Shown here piece by piece: positions 32,191 through 42,049 of a stretch of DNA of 64,000 nt. Origin of the DNA: Prauserella muralis (GTDB lineage Bacteria; Actinomycetota; Actinomycetes; Mycobacteriales; Pseudonocardiaceae); assembly GCF_003202285.1 (NCBI RefSeq), contig NZ_MASW01000002.1:186001-250000 (forward strand). Reading direction: 5' to 3'. Every line of letters begins with the position of its first letter. The first letter of the stretch is position 1. Both the position numbers and the translations under genes were made by a program. The notes beneath the pieces were generated by a model, which saw only the letters and a list, made by a program, of their open reading frames with translations, was not told the origin of the DNA and did not search any database.

Positions 32191-33444
32191 ATGGCGGGCG
32201 GGAGTGAGGCGCCGGCGCCGTCACGGACGCTGGCGCTGACGCAGTTCGCCGACTCGGTGGGTCTCGGCGGCTATCTCGTGTGCGTGGTCGTGTACTTCAC
32301 GACGATCGTCGGGCTGTCCCCGGCCGGACTCGGTGCGGGGCTCGCGCTCGGCTGGGGCGCGGGGATGCTCGCGGGGACACCGCTGGGCAGGCTCGCGGAC
32401 CGCTGGGGAGCCCGCCGGGTCGCGATCGTCTGCGCGGCCGTCGCCGGTGTCGCCGTCGCCGCGTTCGGGCTCGCGCGCTCGATGCTCGGCTTCCTGCTGG
32501 TGGCGGCTCTGTTCGCGACTGCCCACAGTGGCCTGGCCGCGGCCAGGCAGGCGCTGCTGGCCGGGCTGGCGGCGCCCGCCGAGCGCACCGCGATCCGGGC
32601 TCGCCTGCAGTCGGCGGGAAACGCCGGGCTGGCACTGGGTTCCGCACTCGGCGGCCTCGCGCTGTACGCGGGCGAGCGCGCCGCGTACGTGGCCGCCTTC
32701 GGACTGGCGGCGGTGAGTTTCGGTGTGGCGGCGGTGTTGCTGCGCCGGGTGCCTGCCGTGGCGCCGGTCCGCGGTGGCCGGGCGCCCGCGGCGGCGGTGC
32801 TGCGCGACCGGCCGTATGCGGTACTGGCGGTGCTCAACCTGATCCTGCTGCTGCATCTGCCGATGCTCAGCATCGGCGTTCCGCTGTGGATCGTGCTGCG
32901 CACCCAGGCGCCGGACTGGATGGTGTCGGTGCTGCTGGTGGTGAACATGCTGGCCGTGTCGCTGTTCCAGGTGCGGGTGGCGAGGCGCGTGCGGGATCTG
33001 CCTGCCGCCGCGCGCTCGGTGCGGCTGGCGGGTGTGCTGCTGCTGGCGGCCTGTGTGGTCTACGCGGTGTCCGGTGCGGGCACGGCGGGATGGGTGGCGG
33101 CGTGCGTGCTCGTCGCGGCGGCCGTGCTGCAGGTGGTGGGGGAGATGCTGCATTCGTCCGGGTCCTGGGAGATTGGGTTCGGGCTCGCGCCGGACGATGC
33201 GATGGGGCAGTACCAGGGCTTCTTCGGCTCCGGGATGGCGGCCGCGCGGATGCTGGGCCCGGTCGTGGTGACGACGGCGCTCGCCGCGTGGGGCGTGTTC
33301 GGCTGGCTGGCGCTGGGATCGCTGTTCCTCGGCGCCGCACTGGCGACGGGACCCGCGCTGCGCTGGGCCGTGGCGAGGCGGCGCGCACGCACGTGTGGCG
33401 GCTGTGCCGACGCGCCGGCCGCGAACCGTGCGACCTGCTTCTGA
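32191..33444 (+). CDS. MFS transporter
   Basis: The 417-residue product has about twelve hydrophobic segments and the MFS loop 2-3 signature GRLADRWGARRVAI. The substrate is unknown. GAAGGAAGGAG precedes ATG 32191. Divergence from a MocR regulator with shared repeats in the gap suggests that expression responds to the MocR ligand. It is convergent with the IclR gene. Confidence 0.88.
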   Translation: MAGGSEAPAPSRTLALTQFADSVGLGGYLVCVVVYFTTIVGLSPAGLGAGLALGWGAGMLAGTPLGRLADRWGARRVAIVCAAVAGVAVAAFGLARSMLGFLLVAALFATAHSGLAAARQALLAGLAAPAERTAIRARLQSAGNAGLALGSALGGLALYAGERAAYVAAFGLAAVSFGVAAVLLRRVPAVAPVRGGRAPAAAVLRDRPYAVLAVLNLILLLHLPMLSIGVPLWIVLRTQAPDWMVSVLLVVNMLAVSLFQVRVARRVRDLPAAARSVRLAGVLLLAACVVYAVSGAGTAGWVAACVLVAAAVLQVVGEMLHSSGSWEIGFGLAPDDAMGQYQGFFGSGMAAARMLGPVVVTTALAAWGVFGWLALGSLFLGAALATGPALRWAVARRRARTCGGCADAPAANRATCF

Positions 33445-33497
33445 TACTGAGCGTTCGCGAGGGTGCCGGAAGGGGCCGCCTCGTGGCGGAAGGTCCG

Positions 33498-34217
33498 CTA
33501 GAGACGTTCCTGGAGCGCGTCGGCGGCGGCGAGCAGGTCGGCGGCCCAGCGGGCTCCGGGCTTGCGGCCGATGCGTTCCACTGGTCCGGACACCGACACG
33601 GCGGCGATCACGGTGCCCGTGGAGTCCCGCACCGGGGCCGAGACGCTGGCCACTCCCGGCTCCCGCTCGGCCACGCTCTGGGCCCAGCCGCGCCTGCGGA
33701 CCTCCAGCAGTGTGCGTTCCCCGTAGACGGCGTCGGCGAGCACGGCGCGCTGCGTGTGCGAATCCGCCCACGCCGCGAGCACCTTGGCCCCGGAGCCCGC
33801 CGTCATCGGCAGGCGCGAGCCCACGGGAACGGTGTCGCGCAGCCCGCTCGGTGGCTCGGCGGTGGACACGCAGATGCGCTGCACGCCGTCCCTGCGGTAC
33901 AGCTGCACGCTCTCGCCGGTGATGTCGCGGAGCTTGGGCAGGATCACGCTGGCCGCGTCGAGCAACGGGTCGGTGGTGCCGCCCGCCAGCTCGGTCAGCG
34001 CGGCACCGGGACGCCAGCGCCCGTCGGCGCCCCTGCGCAGGAGCCGGTGCACCTCCAGGCCCACCGCGAGGCGGTGGGCGGTGGCCCTCGGAAGGCCCGT
34101 GCGCGAGCACAGTTCGGCGAGGCCGCACGGTTGCTCCGCCACGGCGTGCAGTACCGCGACGGCTTTGTCCAAGACACCGATACCGCTCTGCTGGCTCTCA
34201 GGGTTAGGCTGTCCCAC
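33498..34217 (-). CDS. ndgR: IclR family regulator (NdgR type)
   Basis: The 239-residue product has an N-terminal winged helix (VLDKAVAVLHAVAEQPCGLAE, RTGLPRATAHRLAVGLEVHRLL) and a C-terminal IclR effector domain (PMTAGSGAKVLAAWADS). Its divergent position next to leuC is that of NdgR in Streptomyces and LtbR in Corynebacterium glutamicum, known regulators of leuCD. TATAGT on the minus strand ends 8 nt before GTG 34217, so translation is probably leaderless. Its promoter overlaps that of leuC. Confidence 0.9.
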   Translation of the reverse strand: MGQPNPESQQSGIGVLDKAVAVLHAVAEQPCGLAELCSRTGLPRATAHRLAVGLEVHRLLRRGADGRWRPGAALTELAGGTTDPLLDAASVILPKLRDITGESVQLYRRDGVQRICVSTAEPPSGLRDTVPVGSRLPMTAGSGAKVLAAWADSHTQRAVLADAVYGERTLLEVRRRGWAQSVAEREPGVASVSAPVRDSTGTVIAAVSVSGPVERIGRKPGARWAADLLAAADALQERL

Positions 34218-34233
34218 GAAGCGATACTATAAT
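34204..34233. promoter_or_regulatory. overlapping divergent promoters of leuCD and ndgR
   Basis: On the plus strand TTAGGC (34204-34209) and TATAAT (34228-34233) are 18 bp apart and drive leuCD. On the minus strand TATAGT (34231-34226) is the -10 box of ndgR. The two -10 boxes share four base pairs, so both promoters cannot be occupied at once. Confidence 0.65.
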
Positions 34234-34236
34234 CCC

Positions 34237-34272
34237 GTACTTTGGGAAGTCCAGGATCTGGGAACCGTTCCC
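34237..34272. promoter_or_regulatory. candidate NdgR operators
   Basis: ACTTTGGGAAGT (34239-34250) is a 4-bp-arm dyad located between the ndgR -10 and -35 boxes and downstream of the leuC start site. GGGAACCGTTCCC (34260-34272) is a perfect 6-bp-arm palindrome in the leuC leader. Either could be a regulator site. Confidence 0.4.
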
Positions 34273-34307
34273 GCAGCTCCCAGCACACGTTCAATGAAGG
34301 AGCCCTG

Positions 34308-35723
34308 ATGGCTGACAACCGGGGCCGCACACTGGCGGAGAAGGTGTGGGACGCGCACACCGTCCGCCGCGGCGAAGGCGCCGAGCCCGATCTGCTCTAC
34401 ATCGACCTGCACCTGGTGCACGAAGTCACGAGCCCGCAGGCGTTCGACGGTCTGCGGCTGGCGGGCCGGCCGGTGCGCAGGCCCGATCTCACGATCGCGA
34501 CCGAAGACCACAACGTCCCGACGGTGGACATCGAGCTGCCCATCGCCGACCCGGTGTCCCGCACGCAGGTCGACACCCTTCGCCGCAACTGCAAGGAGTT
34601 CGGCATCCGGCTGCACCCGATGGGCGATGCCGAGCAGGGCATCGTGCACGTCATCGGGCCGCAGCTCGGCCTCACGCAGCCGGGCATGACCGTGGTCTGC
34701 GGCGACAGCCACACCTCCACCCACGGCGCGTTCGGCGCGATGGCCTTCGGCATCGGCACGTCCGAGGTCGAGCACGTGCTCGCCACGCAGACCCTGCCCC
34801 TGCGCCCCTTCAAGACCATGGCGATCAACGTGGGCGGCAGCCTGCGTCCCGGGGTGACGGCGAAGGACATCATCCTGGCCGTCATCGCGAAGATCGGCAC
34901 CGGCGGCGGGCAGGGCTACGTCCTGGAGTACCGGGGCAGCGCCATCGAGCAGCTGTCCATGGAGGCCAGGATGACCATCTGCAACATGTCGATCGAGGCG
35001 GGCGCCCGCGCGGGCATGATCGCCCCGGACGAGACCACCTTCGCCTACCTCAAGGACCGCCCGCACGCCCCCAAGGGCGCCGAGTGGGACGCCGCCGTGG
35101 CCAACTGGCGCCGGCTGCGCACCGACGACGACGCGGTGTTCGACGCCGAGGTCGACATCGACGCAGGCACGCTGACCCCGTACGTGACCTGGGGCACCAA
35201 CCCCGGTCAGGGCCTCCCGCTGGACGCCAGTGTGCCCGACCCGGCCCAGATCGCCGACGAGACGGCGCGCTTCTCCGCCGAGAAGGCCCTGTCCTATATG
35301 GATCTTGAACCGGGCACCCCGCTGCGGCAGATCTCGGTGGACACCGTCTTCCTCGGCTCGTGCACCAACGGCCGGATCGAGGACCTGCGGGCCGCCGCCG
35401 AGGTGCTGCGCGGGCGCAAGGTGGCCGACGGCGTGCGGATGCTCGTCGTGCCCGGCTCGATGCGCGTCCGGCAGGCCGCCGAGGCCGAGGGGCTCGACGA
35501 GGTCTTCACGAAGGCCGGTGCCGAGTGGCGCCAGGCGGGCTGCTCCATGTGCCTGGGCATGAACCCGGACCAGCTCAAGCCGGGGGAGCGCAGCGCCTCC
35601 ACCTCCAACCGCAACTTCGAGGGCAGGCAGGGCAAGGGCGGCCGGACCCACCTGGTGTCCCCGCTCGTGGCCGCCGCGACCGCCGTCCGGGGGACGCTGT
35701 CCTCCCCCGAGGACCTGGACTAG
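34308..35723 (+). CDS. leuC: 3-isopropylmalate dehydratase large subunit
   Basis: LeuC isomerises 2- to 3-isopropylmalate with LeuD, using a 4Fe-4S cluster. The 471-residue aconitase-type protein has [21 protein letters not shown], cluster cysteine regions [11 protein letters not shown] and [10 protein letters not shown], and the C-terminal [12 protein letters not shown] signature. GAAGGAG precedes ATG 34308. It is followed after 44 bp by leuD. The same enzyme can convert citramalate to 3-methylmalate for the CimA route. The promoter overlaps that of ndgR. Confidence 0.98.
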   Translation: MADNRGRTLAEKVWDAHTVRRGEGAEPDLLYIDLHLVHEVTSPQAFDGLRLAGRPVRRPDLTIATEDHNVPTVDIELPIADPVSRTQVDTLRRNCKEFGIRLHPMGDAEQGIVHVIGPQLGLTQPGMTVVCGDSHTSTHGAFGAMAFGIGTSEVEHVLATQTLPLRPFKTMAINVGGSLRPGVTAKDIILAVIAKIGTGGGQGYVLEYRGSAIEQLSMEARMTICNMSIEAGARAGMIAPDETTFAYLKDRPHAPKGAEWDAAVANWRRLRTDDDAVFDAEVDIDAGTLTPYVTWGTNPGQGLPLDASVPDPAQIADETARFSAEKALSYMDLEPGTPLRQISVDTVFLGSCTNGRIEDLRAAAEVLRGRKVADGVRMLVVPGSMRVRQAAEAEGLDEVFTKAGAEWRQAGCSMCLGMNPDQLKPGERSASTSNRNFEGRQGKGGRTHLVSPLVAAATAVRGTLSSPEDLD

Positions 35724-35767
35724 CCCCCGCCTCGCACACCGAGCCTGGACTCAAGGAGTAGCTGACC

Positions 35768-36370
35768 ATGGAACCGTTCACCAAGCACACGGGCGTGGGG
35801 GTGCCCCTGCGCAGGTCCAACGTGGACACTGACCAGATCATCCCGGCCGTCTACCTCAAGCGTGTGAGCCGCACGGGCTTCGAGGACGGCCTGTTCGCCG
35901 CCTGGCGCGGCGACGAGACGTTCGTGCTCAACCAGGAGGCGTTCGCGAACGGCAGCGTGCTCGTCGCGGGCCCGGACTTCGGCACCGGCTCGTCCCGGGA
36001 GCACGCCGTGTGGGCCCTCATGAACTACGGCTTCCGGGTGGTCATCTCCTCCCGGTTCGCCGACATCTTCCGGGGCAACGCCGGCAAGCAGGGTCTGGTG
36101 GCCGCCCAGTGCGAGCAGGCGGACGTCGAACTGCTGTGGAAGATCCTGGAGAACGAGCCCGGCACGGAGGTCACGGTGGACCTCGAGGCGAAGACAGTGC
36201 GAGCCAAGGACTTCGTCGCGGGCTTCCAGATCGACGACTACACCCGCTGGCGGCTGCTCGAAGGACTCGATGACATCGCTCTCACCCTGCGACACGCCGA
36301 CGAGATCGCGGCGTTCGAGGCCCAGCGGCCCTCCTGGAAGCCCGTGACCACCCCTTCAGCGGCTTCCTGA
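35768..36370 (+). CDS. leuD: 3-isopropylmalate dehydratase small subunit
   Basis: LeuD (200 residues) is the swivel domain that completes the isopropylmalate isomerase active site. Visible features are [22 protein letters not shown] and [23 protein letters not shown] lies 9 nt upstream of ATG 35768. It ends the leuCD operon, followed by a 10-bp hairpin. Confidence 0.98.
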   Translation: MEPFTKHTGVGVPLRRSNVDTDQIIPAVYLKRVSRTGFEDGLFAAWRGDETFVLNQEAFANGSVLVAGPDFGTGSSREHAVWALMNYGFRVVISSRFADIFRGNAGKQGLVAAQCEQADVELLWKILENEPGTEVTVDLEAKTVRAKDFVAGFQIDDYTRWRLLEGLDDIALTLRHADEIAAFEAQRPSWKPVTTPSAAS

Positions 36371-36374
36371 GACA

Positions 36375-36402
36375 CGGATTCCCTGCTCAGAAAGGGAATC
36401 CG
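36375..36402 (+). terminator. terminator after leuD
   Basis: CGGATTCCCT (36375-36384) pairs with AGGGAATCCG (36393-36402) around an 8-nt loop, a few bases after the leuD stop. It has no T-run. Confidence 0.65.
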
Positions 36403-36512
36403 GGCCGGGTCCGAGGGGTCGGCGAACCACGCCAAACGGTGCCGGAAGGGGCCCCGAACGGGGCCATCGGGGGCGTAAGGGCGCACCCGATAAGGAAAAA
36501 ATCCGCGTGCCG

Positions 36513-36540
36513 TTTGGAATTTGTGCTGCGTTGGTAATAC
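36513..36540 (+). promoter_or_regulatory. probable hupB promoter
   Basis: TTTGGA (36513-36518) and TAATAC (36535-36540) are 16 bp apart in an AT-richer patch. A leader of about 50 nt follows, with TTGGAGGACTGGA directly before the hupB ATG. Confidence 0.55.
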
Positions 36541-36599
36541 CGTGTGCGCATGTCGGCCGGTGTGGCCGGGTAACAAGTAGTTCTTCTTGGAGGACTGGA

Positions 36600-37271
36600 A
36601 TGGCCAACAAGGCCCAACTGATCGAGGCGCTCGCCGAGCGCCTGGGCGACAAGAAGGTCGCGGCGCAGGCTGTCGACAACCTCGTCGACATCGTCATCCG
36701 TACGGTCAACAAGGGCGAGAAGGTGAACATCACCGGCTTCGGTGTGTTCGAGAAGCGCGCCCGCGCTGCCCGTACCGCCAGGAACCCGCGGACCGGCGAG
36801 ACCGTGCGCGTGAAGAAGACCAACGTCCCGGCCTTCCGTGCCGGCACGACCTTCAAGGACGTGGTCAGCGGCGCGAAGAAGCTGCCCAAGGCCACCACGG
36901 CCAAGCGGGCGACGGCCAGCACGCGCAGCACGGGCACGACGAGCCGGACGGCTGCCAGCCGCCCGACCGCGACCCGCAGCACCACCACCCGCACCCGTGC
37001 GACGACGGCTCGCAGCACGACGAGCCGCACCGCCACCAAGGCGGCCTCGACGAGGACCGCTGCCAAGACCACCGCCAAGGCGGCGCCGAAGAGCACCGCC
37101 GCGAAGGCGACGACGGCAAAGAAGGCCCCCGCCAAGGCCTCCACGGCGAAGAGCACCAGCAAGGCGGCGCCGAAGACGGCGTCGAGGTCGACGGCGAAGA
37201 AGACCACCGCCGCCGCCAAGAAGACGACCGCCCCGAAGAAGACCACGGCGGCCGCCAGGAAGAAGAAGTAA
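36600..37271 (+). CDS. hupB: HU-type nucleoid protein with long basic tail
   Basis: The 223-residue product has a canonical HU domain (residues 1-90: [39 protein letters not shown]). An extended tail of about 130 residues, rich in Ala, Lys, Thr, Arg and Ser with PKKT/AAKK-type repeats, follows. It compacts DNA and resembles mycobacterial HupB and histone H1 tails. The first half of the tail is Thr/Arg/Ser-rich and the second half Lys/Ala-rich. The start has a strong ribosome site (TTGGAGG). It is normally highly expressed, in line with the AT-rich promoter. Confidence 0.97.
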   Translation: MANKAQLIEALAERLGDKKVAAQAVDNLVDIVIRTVNKGEKVNITGFGVFEKRARAARTARNPRTGETVRVKKTNVPAFRAGTTFKDVVSGAKKLPKATTAKRATASTRSTGTTSRTAASRPTATRSTTTRTRATTARSTTSRTATKAASTRTAAKTTAKAAPKSTAAKATTAKKAPAKASTAKSTSKAAPKTASRSTAKKTTAAAKKTTAPKKTTAAARKKK

Positions 37272-37302
37272 GCGGCATCAGGCCGTCAGGCCAGGCACCG
37301 CT

Positions 37303-37339
37303 CGGCAGGGCCCCGCGCATCCCGCGTGGGGCCCTGCCG
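37303..37339. terminator. bidirectional terminator between hupB and mutT1
   Basis: CGGCAGGGCCCC (37303-37314) pairs with GGGGCCCTGCCG (37328-37339), 12 bp perfect, between the convergent hupB and mutT1 stop codons. Confidence 0.8.
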
Positions 37340-37344
37340 CATGT

Positions 37345-38319
37345 TCAGGGGGTTTCGGACAGCCGCACCGCGGGCGAGGGCAGCGGGCTCGGCAGGTAGT
37401 GCGCGGCGACGAGCCTCGGGCCGTTGCCGTTGCCGCCCGTGGCGCTGGTGGCGAACGACAGCAGCCACAGCGAGCCCTTCTTGCTCGCCACGCCGCCGTC
37501 GGCCTTGGTCGCGGGCAACCGGACGCCGTCCCGCTCGGCCAGCGCCCGCACGAGACCGGGAATGACCCCGCCCTGGCTGCACACGAGCGGAGTGCCGCCC
37601 CCGCCCGCGATCGCGAGCAGCCGTGCCACGGCGCCGGCGGGGTCGTCCGTGTAGCCCTCCTCGGACAGCAGGGCCTCGTGGGCGACGTCGATGCCCAGAT
37701 CGTCGGCGACGCCCCGCACCGTCTGCACACACCGCAGCCTCGGCGCGGAGAACACCCGGTCCGCACCGAACGCGCGGGCCAGCGGGCGCAGGCCGTCGGC
37801 CTGGCGTTGACCGGCCGCCGACAGCGGGCGCAGGTCGTCGTCGCCGGTCCAGTTCTCCCTGCTGCCCGCCTTGGCATGCCGCACGAGCAGCACGGTGGTC
37901 AGGTCCGCGGGCAGCTCGAGAAAGGCGTGCAGCACGCCACGGTCGGTGTCGTAGCTGAGCAGCGTGGCGGCGTCGCCCGGCGAAAGCCAGCGCAGTTCGT
38001 CGACTTCCTCATTGGGGACGAAACCGCCCTCGCCCGCTCGCGCGGAGAAGTAGTCGACGGTTTTGTCCCCTCCACCGACGGTGTATTCCACGCGCGTCAG
38101 GAAACGGCCGAGAACCGCGGCGAAGCCGGTTTCCTCCGCCAGTTCCCTGACGGCCGCCACGGGGGTCGTCTCCCCGGGATCGAGCTTTCCCTTCGGCAGT
38201 GACCAGTCGTCGTAACGGGGCCGATGCACGACGGCGATCTCCGTCTCGGCACCCGCACCGTGCCGCCACAGCACGGCTCCCGCGGCCCGCGTGTCCGGCC
38301 GGTGGTTCACTCCACTCAC
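37345..38319 (-). CDS. mutT1: MutT1: Nudix hydrolase fused to histidine phosphatase
   Basis: The 324-residue product has an N-terminal Nudix domain with the box [20 protein letters not shown] followed by TGF, and a C-terminal histidine phosphatase domain starting [15 protein letters not shown]. In mycobacteria this two-domain enzyme hydrolyses 8-oxo-dGTP and related nucleotides, preventing mutation, and also degrades diadenosine polyphosphates. GTG 38319 overlaps the stop codon of ppk by 4 bp, so the two are translationally coupled. The same pair occurs in M. tuberculosis. Confidence 0.95.
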   Translation of the reverse strand: MSGVNHRPDTRAAGAVLWRHGAGAETEIAVVHRPRYDDWSLPKGKLDPGETTPVAAVRELAEETGFAAVLGRFLTRVEYTVGGGDKTVDYFSARAGEGGFVPNEEVDELRWLSPGDAATLLSYDTDRGVLHAFLELPADLTTVLLVRHAKAGSRENWTGDDDLRPLSAAGQRQADGLRPLARAFGADRVFSAPRLRCVQTVRGVADDLGIDVAHEALLSEEGYTDDPAGAVARLLAIAGGGGTPLVCSQGGVIPGLVRALAERDGVRLPATKADGGVASKKGSLWLLSFATSATGGNGNGPRLVAAHYLPSPLPSPAVRLSETP

Positions 38320-40559
38320 CCGATGGCTCCATGTTTGCGCAGCAGCTCGACCTGATGGTCGCGCACCTCGGTGGTGTCGGCGGGGGAGGGTATCCACTCG
38401 CCCGCGGCGCCCAGCACCCAGCACCGGGTCAGCGGATCGAGCGCCGAGTCGAGCACCTCGTCCAGCTGTGCGGCCAGCCGGGGGTCCTTGACCTGCACCA
38501 TGGCCTCGATCCGGCGATCGAGGTTGCGGTGCATCATGTCGGCGCTGCCGATCCAGTACTCGTTCGCGCCACGGAAGTGGAAGACCCGGGAGTGCTCCAG
38601 GAACCGCCCGAGGATCGAGCGCACCACGATGTTGTCCGAGAGCCCCTCCACACCCGGCTTGAGCGCGCAGATGCCGCGCACGACGATCTCCACCGGGACG
38701 CCCGCCTGGGACGCGCGGTACAGCGCGTCGATCACCTGCTCGTCGACCAGCGAGTTGCACTTGATGCGCACCCCCGCGGGCCTGCCCTCGCGGGCGAGGT
38801 CGATCTCCGTGGCGATGCAGCGGAGGATGCCGTGCCGGATGCCGTGCGGTGAGGTGAGGATGTTGCGGTAGCTCGCCTGCCGCGAGTAGCCCGTGAGCAC
38901 GTTGAACAGGTCGGTGAGGTCGGCGCCGATCGCCGGGTCGGCCGTCAGCAGGCCCACGTCCTCGTAGATGCGCGCGGTCTTCGGGTTGTAGTTGCCCGTG
39001 CCGAGGTGGCAGTAGCGGCGGATGGTCGAGCCCTCCTGGCGCACCACGAGCGCGACCTTGCAGTGCGTCTTGAGCCCCACCAGCCCGTAGACGACGTGCA
39101 CACCGGCGCGCTCCAGCGTGCGCGCCCAGGTGATGTTGGCCTGCTCGTCGAAGCGGGCCTTGATCTCCACGAGCGCCACCACCTGCTTGCCCGCCTCGGC
39201 GGCGTCGATGAGCGCGTCGACGATCGGCGAGTCGCCCGAGGTCCGGTAGAGCGTCTGCTTGATGGCGAGGACCTTGTCGTCGTGCGCGGCCTGCTCGATG
39301 AACCGCTGCACGCTCGTGGAGAACGAGTCGTAGGGGTGGTGCACGAGCACGTCGCCGTCGCGCAGGGTCGAGAACACGCTCTTCGGCGTCTCCCGCTCAC
39401 CGAACGCCGGATGCGTCGCCGGCACGAACGGACGGTCCTTGAGCTCCTTGCGGTCGACCGCGGCGAGCTGCATCAGGCAGTTGAGGTCGAGCAGCCCCGG
39501 CACCTCCACGACGTCGCGCGGATCGACCTCCAGCTCGCGCAGCAGGAGATCGAGCATGTGCTCGCTCATGTCCTGCGCCACCTCCAGCCGCACGGGCGGA
39601 CCGAACCGGCGCTGGGCGAGCTCGCGTTCCAGGGCCTGCAGCAGGTCCTCGTCGCGGTCCTCCTCCACCTCGAAGTCGGCGTTGCGGGTGACGCGGAACA
39701 CGTGGTGCTCGATCACCTCCATGCCGCTGAACAGTTCCCCGAGATGGGCGGAGATCAGCTCCTCCAGCGGCAGGAAGGTCGCGGTCCTGCTCTCCCGCTG
39801 GCGCTCGATGCGCACGAGCCGGGGCACGTTGTTGGGCACCTTCACCCGCGCGAAGCGCTCCATACCGCCCTCGGGGTCGCGCACGGTGACCGCCAGGTTG
39901 AGCGAGAGGCCCGAAATGTACGGAAAGGGGTGTGCGGGGTCGACGGCGAGCGGCGTGAGCACGGGAAAGATCTGCTCGCTGAAGTAGTGGGAAAGGCGAG
40001 CCCGGTCGGAGGCCTCCAAATCGGACCAGCGCACGATGCGGATGTCCTCGGCCTCGAGCGCGGGCCGCACCCGCTCCTCGAAGGCCGCCGTGTGCCGTTC
40101 CACCAGGTCCTGGTTGCGCTTGGCGATGTAGGACAGCTGCTCGCGCGGGGTGAGCCCGTCGGCGCTGCGCACGGAGAGGCCGGTCTCGTCCCTGCGCTTC
40201 AGCCCGGCCACCCGGACCATGTAGAACTCGTCCAGATTGGACGCGAAGATGGCGAGGAACTTCGCTCGCTCGAGCAGCGGCTGGGACTCGTCCTCGGCCA
40301 GCGCCAGCACCCGGGCGTTGAAGTCCTGCCAGGAGAGCTCCCGGTTGAAGTAACGGTCGTCGGGCAGGGCGTCGGCCAGCTGCTCGCCGCCGGTGGCCGC
40401 GGGCGGCGCCGACGGCACGGCGCTGGTGACGTCCTTGGCCCGCCCGTTGCCACCCGTCGCTCCCGGCGGGGGAGTGGTGGTGACCCGCCTTCCGTCGTCC
40501 GGCGGCCCTTCCGGCGCGGGAGTGCTCTCGTCGTTGCTCACATCAGCATTGTTCCTCAC
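38316..40559 (-). CDS. ppk: polyphosphate kinase 1
   Basis: PPK1 reversibly polymerises the terminal phosphate of ATP into polyphosphate. The 747-residue protein has an N-terminal disordered Pro/Thr-rich extension of about 60 residues, then [20 protein letters not shown]. The phosphorylated histidine is His499 in [12 protein letters not shown], followed by [21 protein letters not shown] and [20 protein letters not shown] 40559 is the first start; GTG 40541, with GAGG 12 nt upstream, is an alternative. The end overlaps mutT1. Confidence 0.96.
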   Translation of the reverse strand: MRNNADVSNDESTPAPEGPPDDGRRVTTTPPPGATGGNGRAKDVTSAVPSAPPAATGGEQLADALPDDRYFNRELSWQDFNARVLALAEDESQPLLERAKFLAIFASNLDEFYMVRVAGLKRRDETGLSVRSADGLTPREQLSYIAKRNQDLVERHTAAFEERVRPALEAEDIRIVRWSDLEASDRARLSHYFSEQIFPVLTPLAVDPAHPFPYISGLSLNLAVTVRDPEGGMERFARVKVPNNVPRLVRIERQRESRTATFLPLEELISAHLGELFSGMEVIEHHVFRVTRNADFEVEEDRDEDLLQALERELAQRRFGPPVRLEVAQDMSEHMLDLLLRELEVDPRDVVEVPGLLDLNCLMQLAAVDRKELKDRPFVPATHPAFGERETPKSVFSTLRDGDVLVHHPYDSFSTSVQRFIEQAAHDDKVLAIKQTLYRTSGDSPIVDALIDAAEAGKQVVALVEIKARFDEQANITWARTLERAGVHVVYGLVGLKTHCKVALVVRQEGSTIRRYCHLGTGNYNPKTARIYEDVGLLTADPAIGADLTDLFNVLTGYSRQASYRNILTSPHGIRHGILRCIATEIDLAREGRPAGVRIKCNSLVDEQVIDALYRASQAGVPVEIVVRGICALKPGVEGLSDNIVVRSILGRFLEHSRVFHFRGANEYWIGSADMMHRNLDRRIEAMVQVKDPRLAAQLDEVLDSALDPLTRCWVLGAAGEWIPSPADTTEVRDHQVELLRKHGAIG

Positions 40560-40605
40560 GAGTCGGCGCGATGCCGCCCCCTGAAGTCGACGTCTCGGTA
40601 AATCC

Positions 40606-41268
40606 CTAGCTGACGGCGCAGGCCTGTTCCAGCAGGGTCGCGGTGCGCTCGCCCAGCCCCAGCAGGCGGGCGTGCTCGAGGTCGGCGGGCGTGTCGACGT
40701 CCCCCCGCAGCGACGGCGCGGTCAGGCCGAGCGCGAGGGCACCCGACTCGCGGTGCGCGCGGGCCGAGCCCGCGCCGAAGCGGGGAGCCAGCGGCTGCCC
40801 CGCGGCGGACAGCAGCAGTGTCGTGCCCGTGCCGTGCCGGTCGGCGGTGAACGCCCTGCGCCCCGCGGCCTCGGCGATCGCCTCGGCGAGCTCGGCGGGC
40901 CGCAGGGCGGGCAGGTCGGCCTGCAGCGCGCCCACGACGCCGTGCGGATCGGCGGCCCGCAGCAGCCGCTCGCCGGCGCGCAGCGCCCCGTTGAGCCCGC
41001 GCTCGCCGTCCTCGCCCGCGATCTCCACGCCAAGGCCGCGCAGCGGTGCGAGCGTCTCCGGGTCGGAGCCGACCACCAGCACGCGGCGCACGCCGGGCGC
41101 CGCCGTCGCCGCCCGCAGCGTGTCGGCGGCGAGCGCGAACACGAGCGCGGCGTGGCAGCCGTCGTCCACCGGATCGGCGAACGCACCCCGCAGCCGTGAC
41201 TTGCCCGCACGGGGAGGCTTCATCGGCACGACGAGATCGACGGCCGGGCCCGGACGACGAGGGCTCAC
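40606..41268 (-). CDS. fbiD: phosphoenolpyruvate/2-phospholactate guanylyltransferase (F420 synthesis)
   Basis: The 220-residue product is of the CofC/FbiD family, which makes the GTP-activated precursor (from PEP in mycobacteria) for coenzyme F420. Features are [40 protein letters not shown] and the C-terminal [18 protein letters not shown] 41268 is preferred because GGAGG is spaced 8 nt from it; GTG 41277 is too close. It is divergent from plsC. Confidence 0.92.
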   Translation of the reverse strand: MSPRRPGPAVDLVVPMKPPRAGKSRLRGAFADPVDDGCHAALVFALAADTLRAATAAPGVRRVLVVGSDPETLAPLRGLGVEIAGEDGERGLNGALRAGERLLRAADPHGVVGALQADLPALRPAELAEAIAEAAGRRAFTADRHGTGTTLLLSAAGQPLAPRFGAGSARAHRESGALALGLTAPSLRGDVDTPADLEHARLLGLGERTATLLEQACAVS

Positions 41269-41349
41269 TGTGGTCACCTCCCCATCTTTACCCAATCGGC
41301 GGCGCCGGTGCCTGTGGGAGGATGGCCACGCGTGTGAGAAGGAGGAACG

Positions 41350-42048
41350 TTGGCTGAACGCGAGAAGGGCGGCTTCTGGGTCGGGGCGGCCGCGGTGCTG
41401 TTCTACCCCCTGACGTGGATGGGGCGCAGTGTGTACCGGGACGCGGAGCGGATCCCGCGTGAGGGACCCGCGCTGCTCGTGCTCAACCACGTCTCGCACC
41501 TCGACCCGGCGGTGGACGCGGTGTTCGTGCACCGCAACCGGCGGGTGCCCCGGTTCATGGCCAAGGAGAGCCTGACCAGGATCCCGGTGTTCGGCAAGAT
41601 CCTGCTCGGTTCGGGTGGCATCCCGGTGTCGCGGGGCACCACGGAGGCCGGGGACAGCCTCAAGGCGGCGCACCAGACCCTGCAGGACGGCAAGGTGGTG
41701 GTCATCTATCCGGAAGGGACGATCACCAAGGACCCTGAGGGCTGGCCGAAGCGCGCGTACACGGGTGTGGCGCGGCTCGCGCTGGCCAACGACGTTCCGG
41801 TGATCCCCATCGCGCGCTGGGGGACCCAGCGGATCTGGAACGGCTACACCAAGAAGTTCCGCCCGCTGCCGCGCAAGACCGTGGTGCACGCGGTGGGCGA
41901 GCCGGTCGACCTGTCCGCCTACCGCGGCAAGGAGCCCACCCCGGCGCTGTTGCGGGAGGTCACCGACCTGCTGATGGCCCGGGTGCTGGAGTTGCTCGTC
42001 GACGTGCGCGGCGAGCAGCCGCCCTCGAGGCAGGGGGATGGCGCCTGA
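41350..42048 (+). CDS. plsC: 1-acyl-sn-glycerol-3-phosphate acyltransferase
   Basis: The 232-residue product has the acyltransferase motifs NHVSHLDP (H-x4-D), a GGIPVSRG region and [12 protein letters not shown], so it should acylate lysophosphatidic acid at the membrane. A hydrophobic N-terminal segment ([16 protein letters not shown]) may anchor it. The start is TTG 41350 with AGAAGGAGGA just upstream, the only start that fits. gpsA begins 1 bp after its stop, linking glycerol-3-phosphate supply and acylation. Confidence 0.92.
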   Translation: MAEREKGGFWVGAAAVLFYPLTWMGRSVYRDAERIPREGPALLVLNHVSHLDPAVDAVFVHRNRRVPRFMAKESLTRIPVFGKILLGSGGIPVSRGTTEAGDSLKAAHQTLQDGKVVVIYPEGTITKDPEGWPKRAYTGVARLALANDVPVIPIARWGTQRIWNGYTKKFRPLPRKTVVHAVGEPVDLSAYRGKEPTPALLREVTDLLMARVLELLVDVRGEQPPSRQGDGA

Positions 42049-42049
42049 C

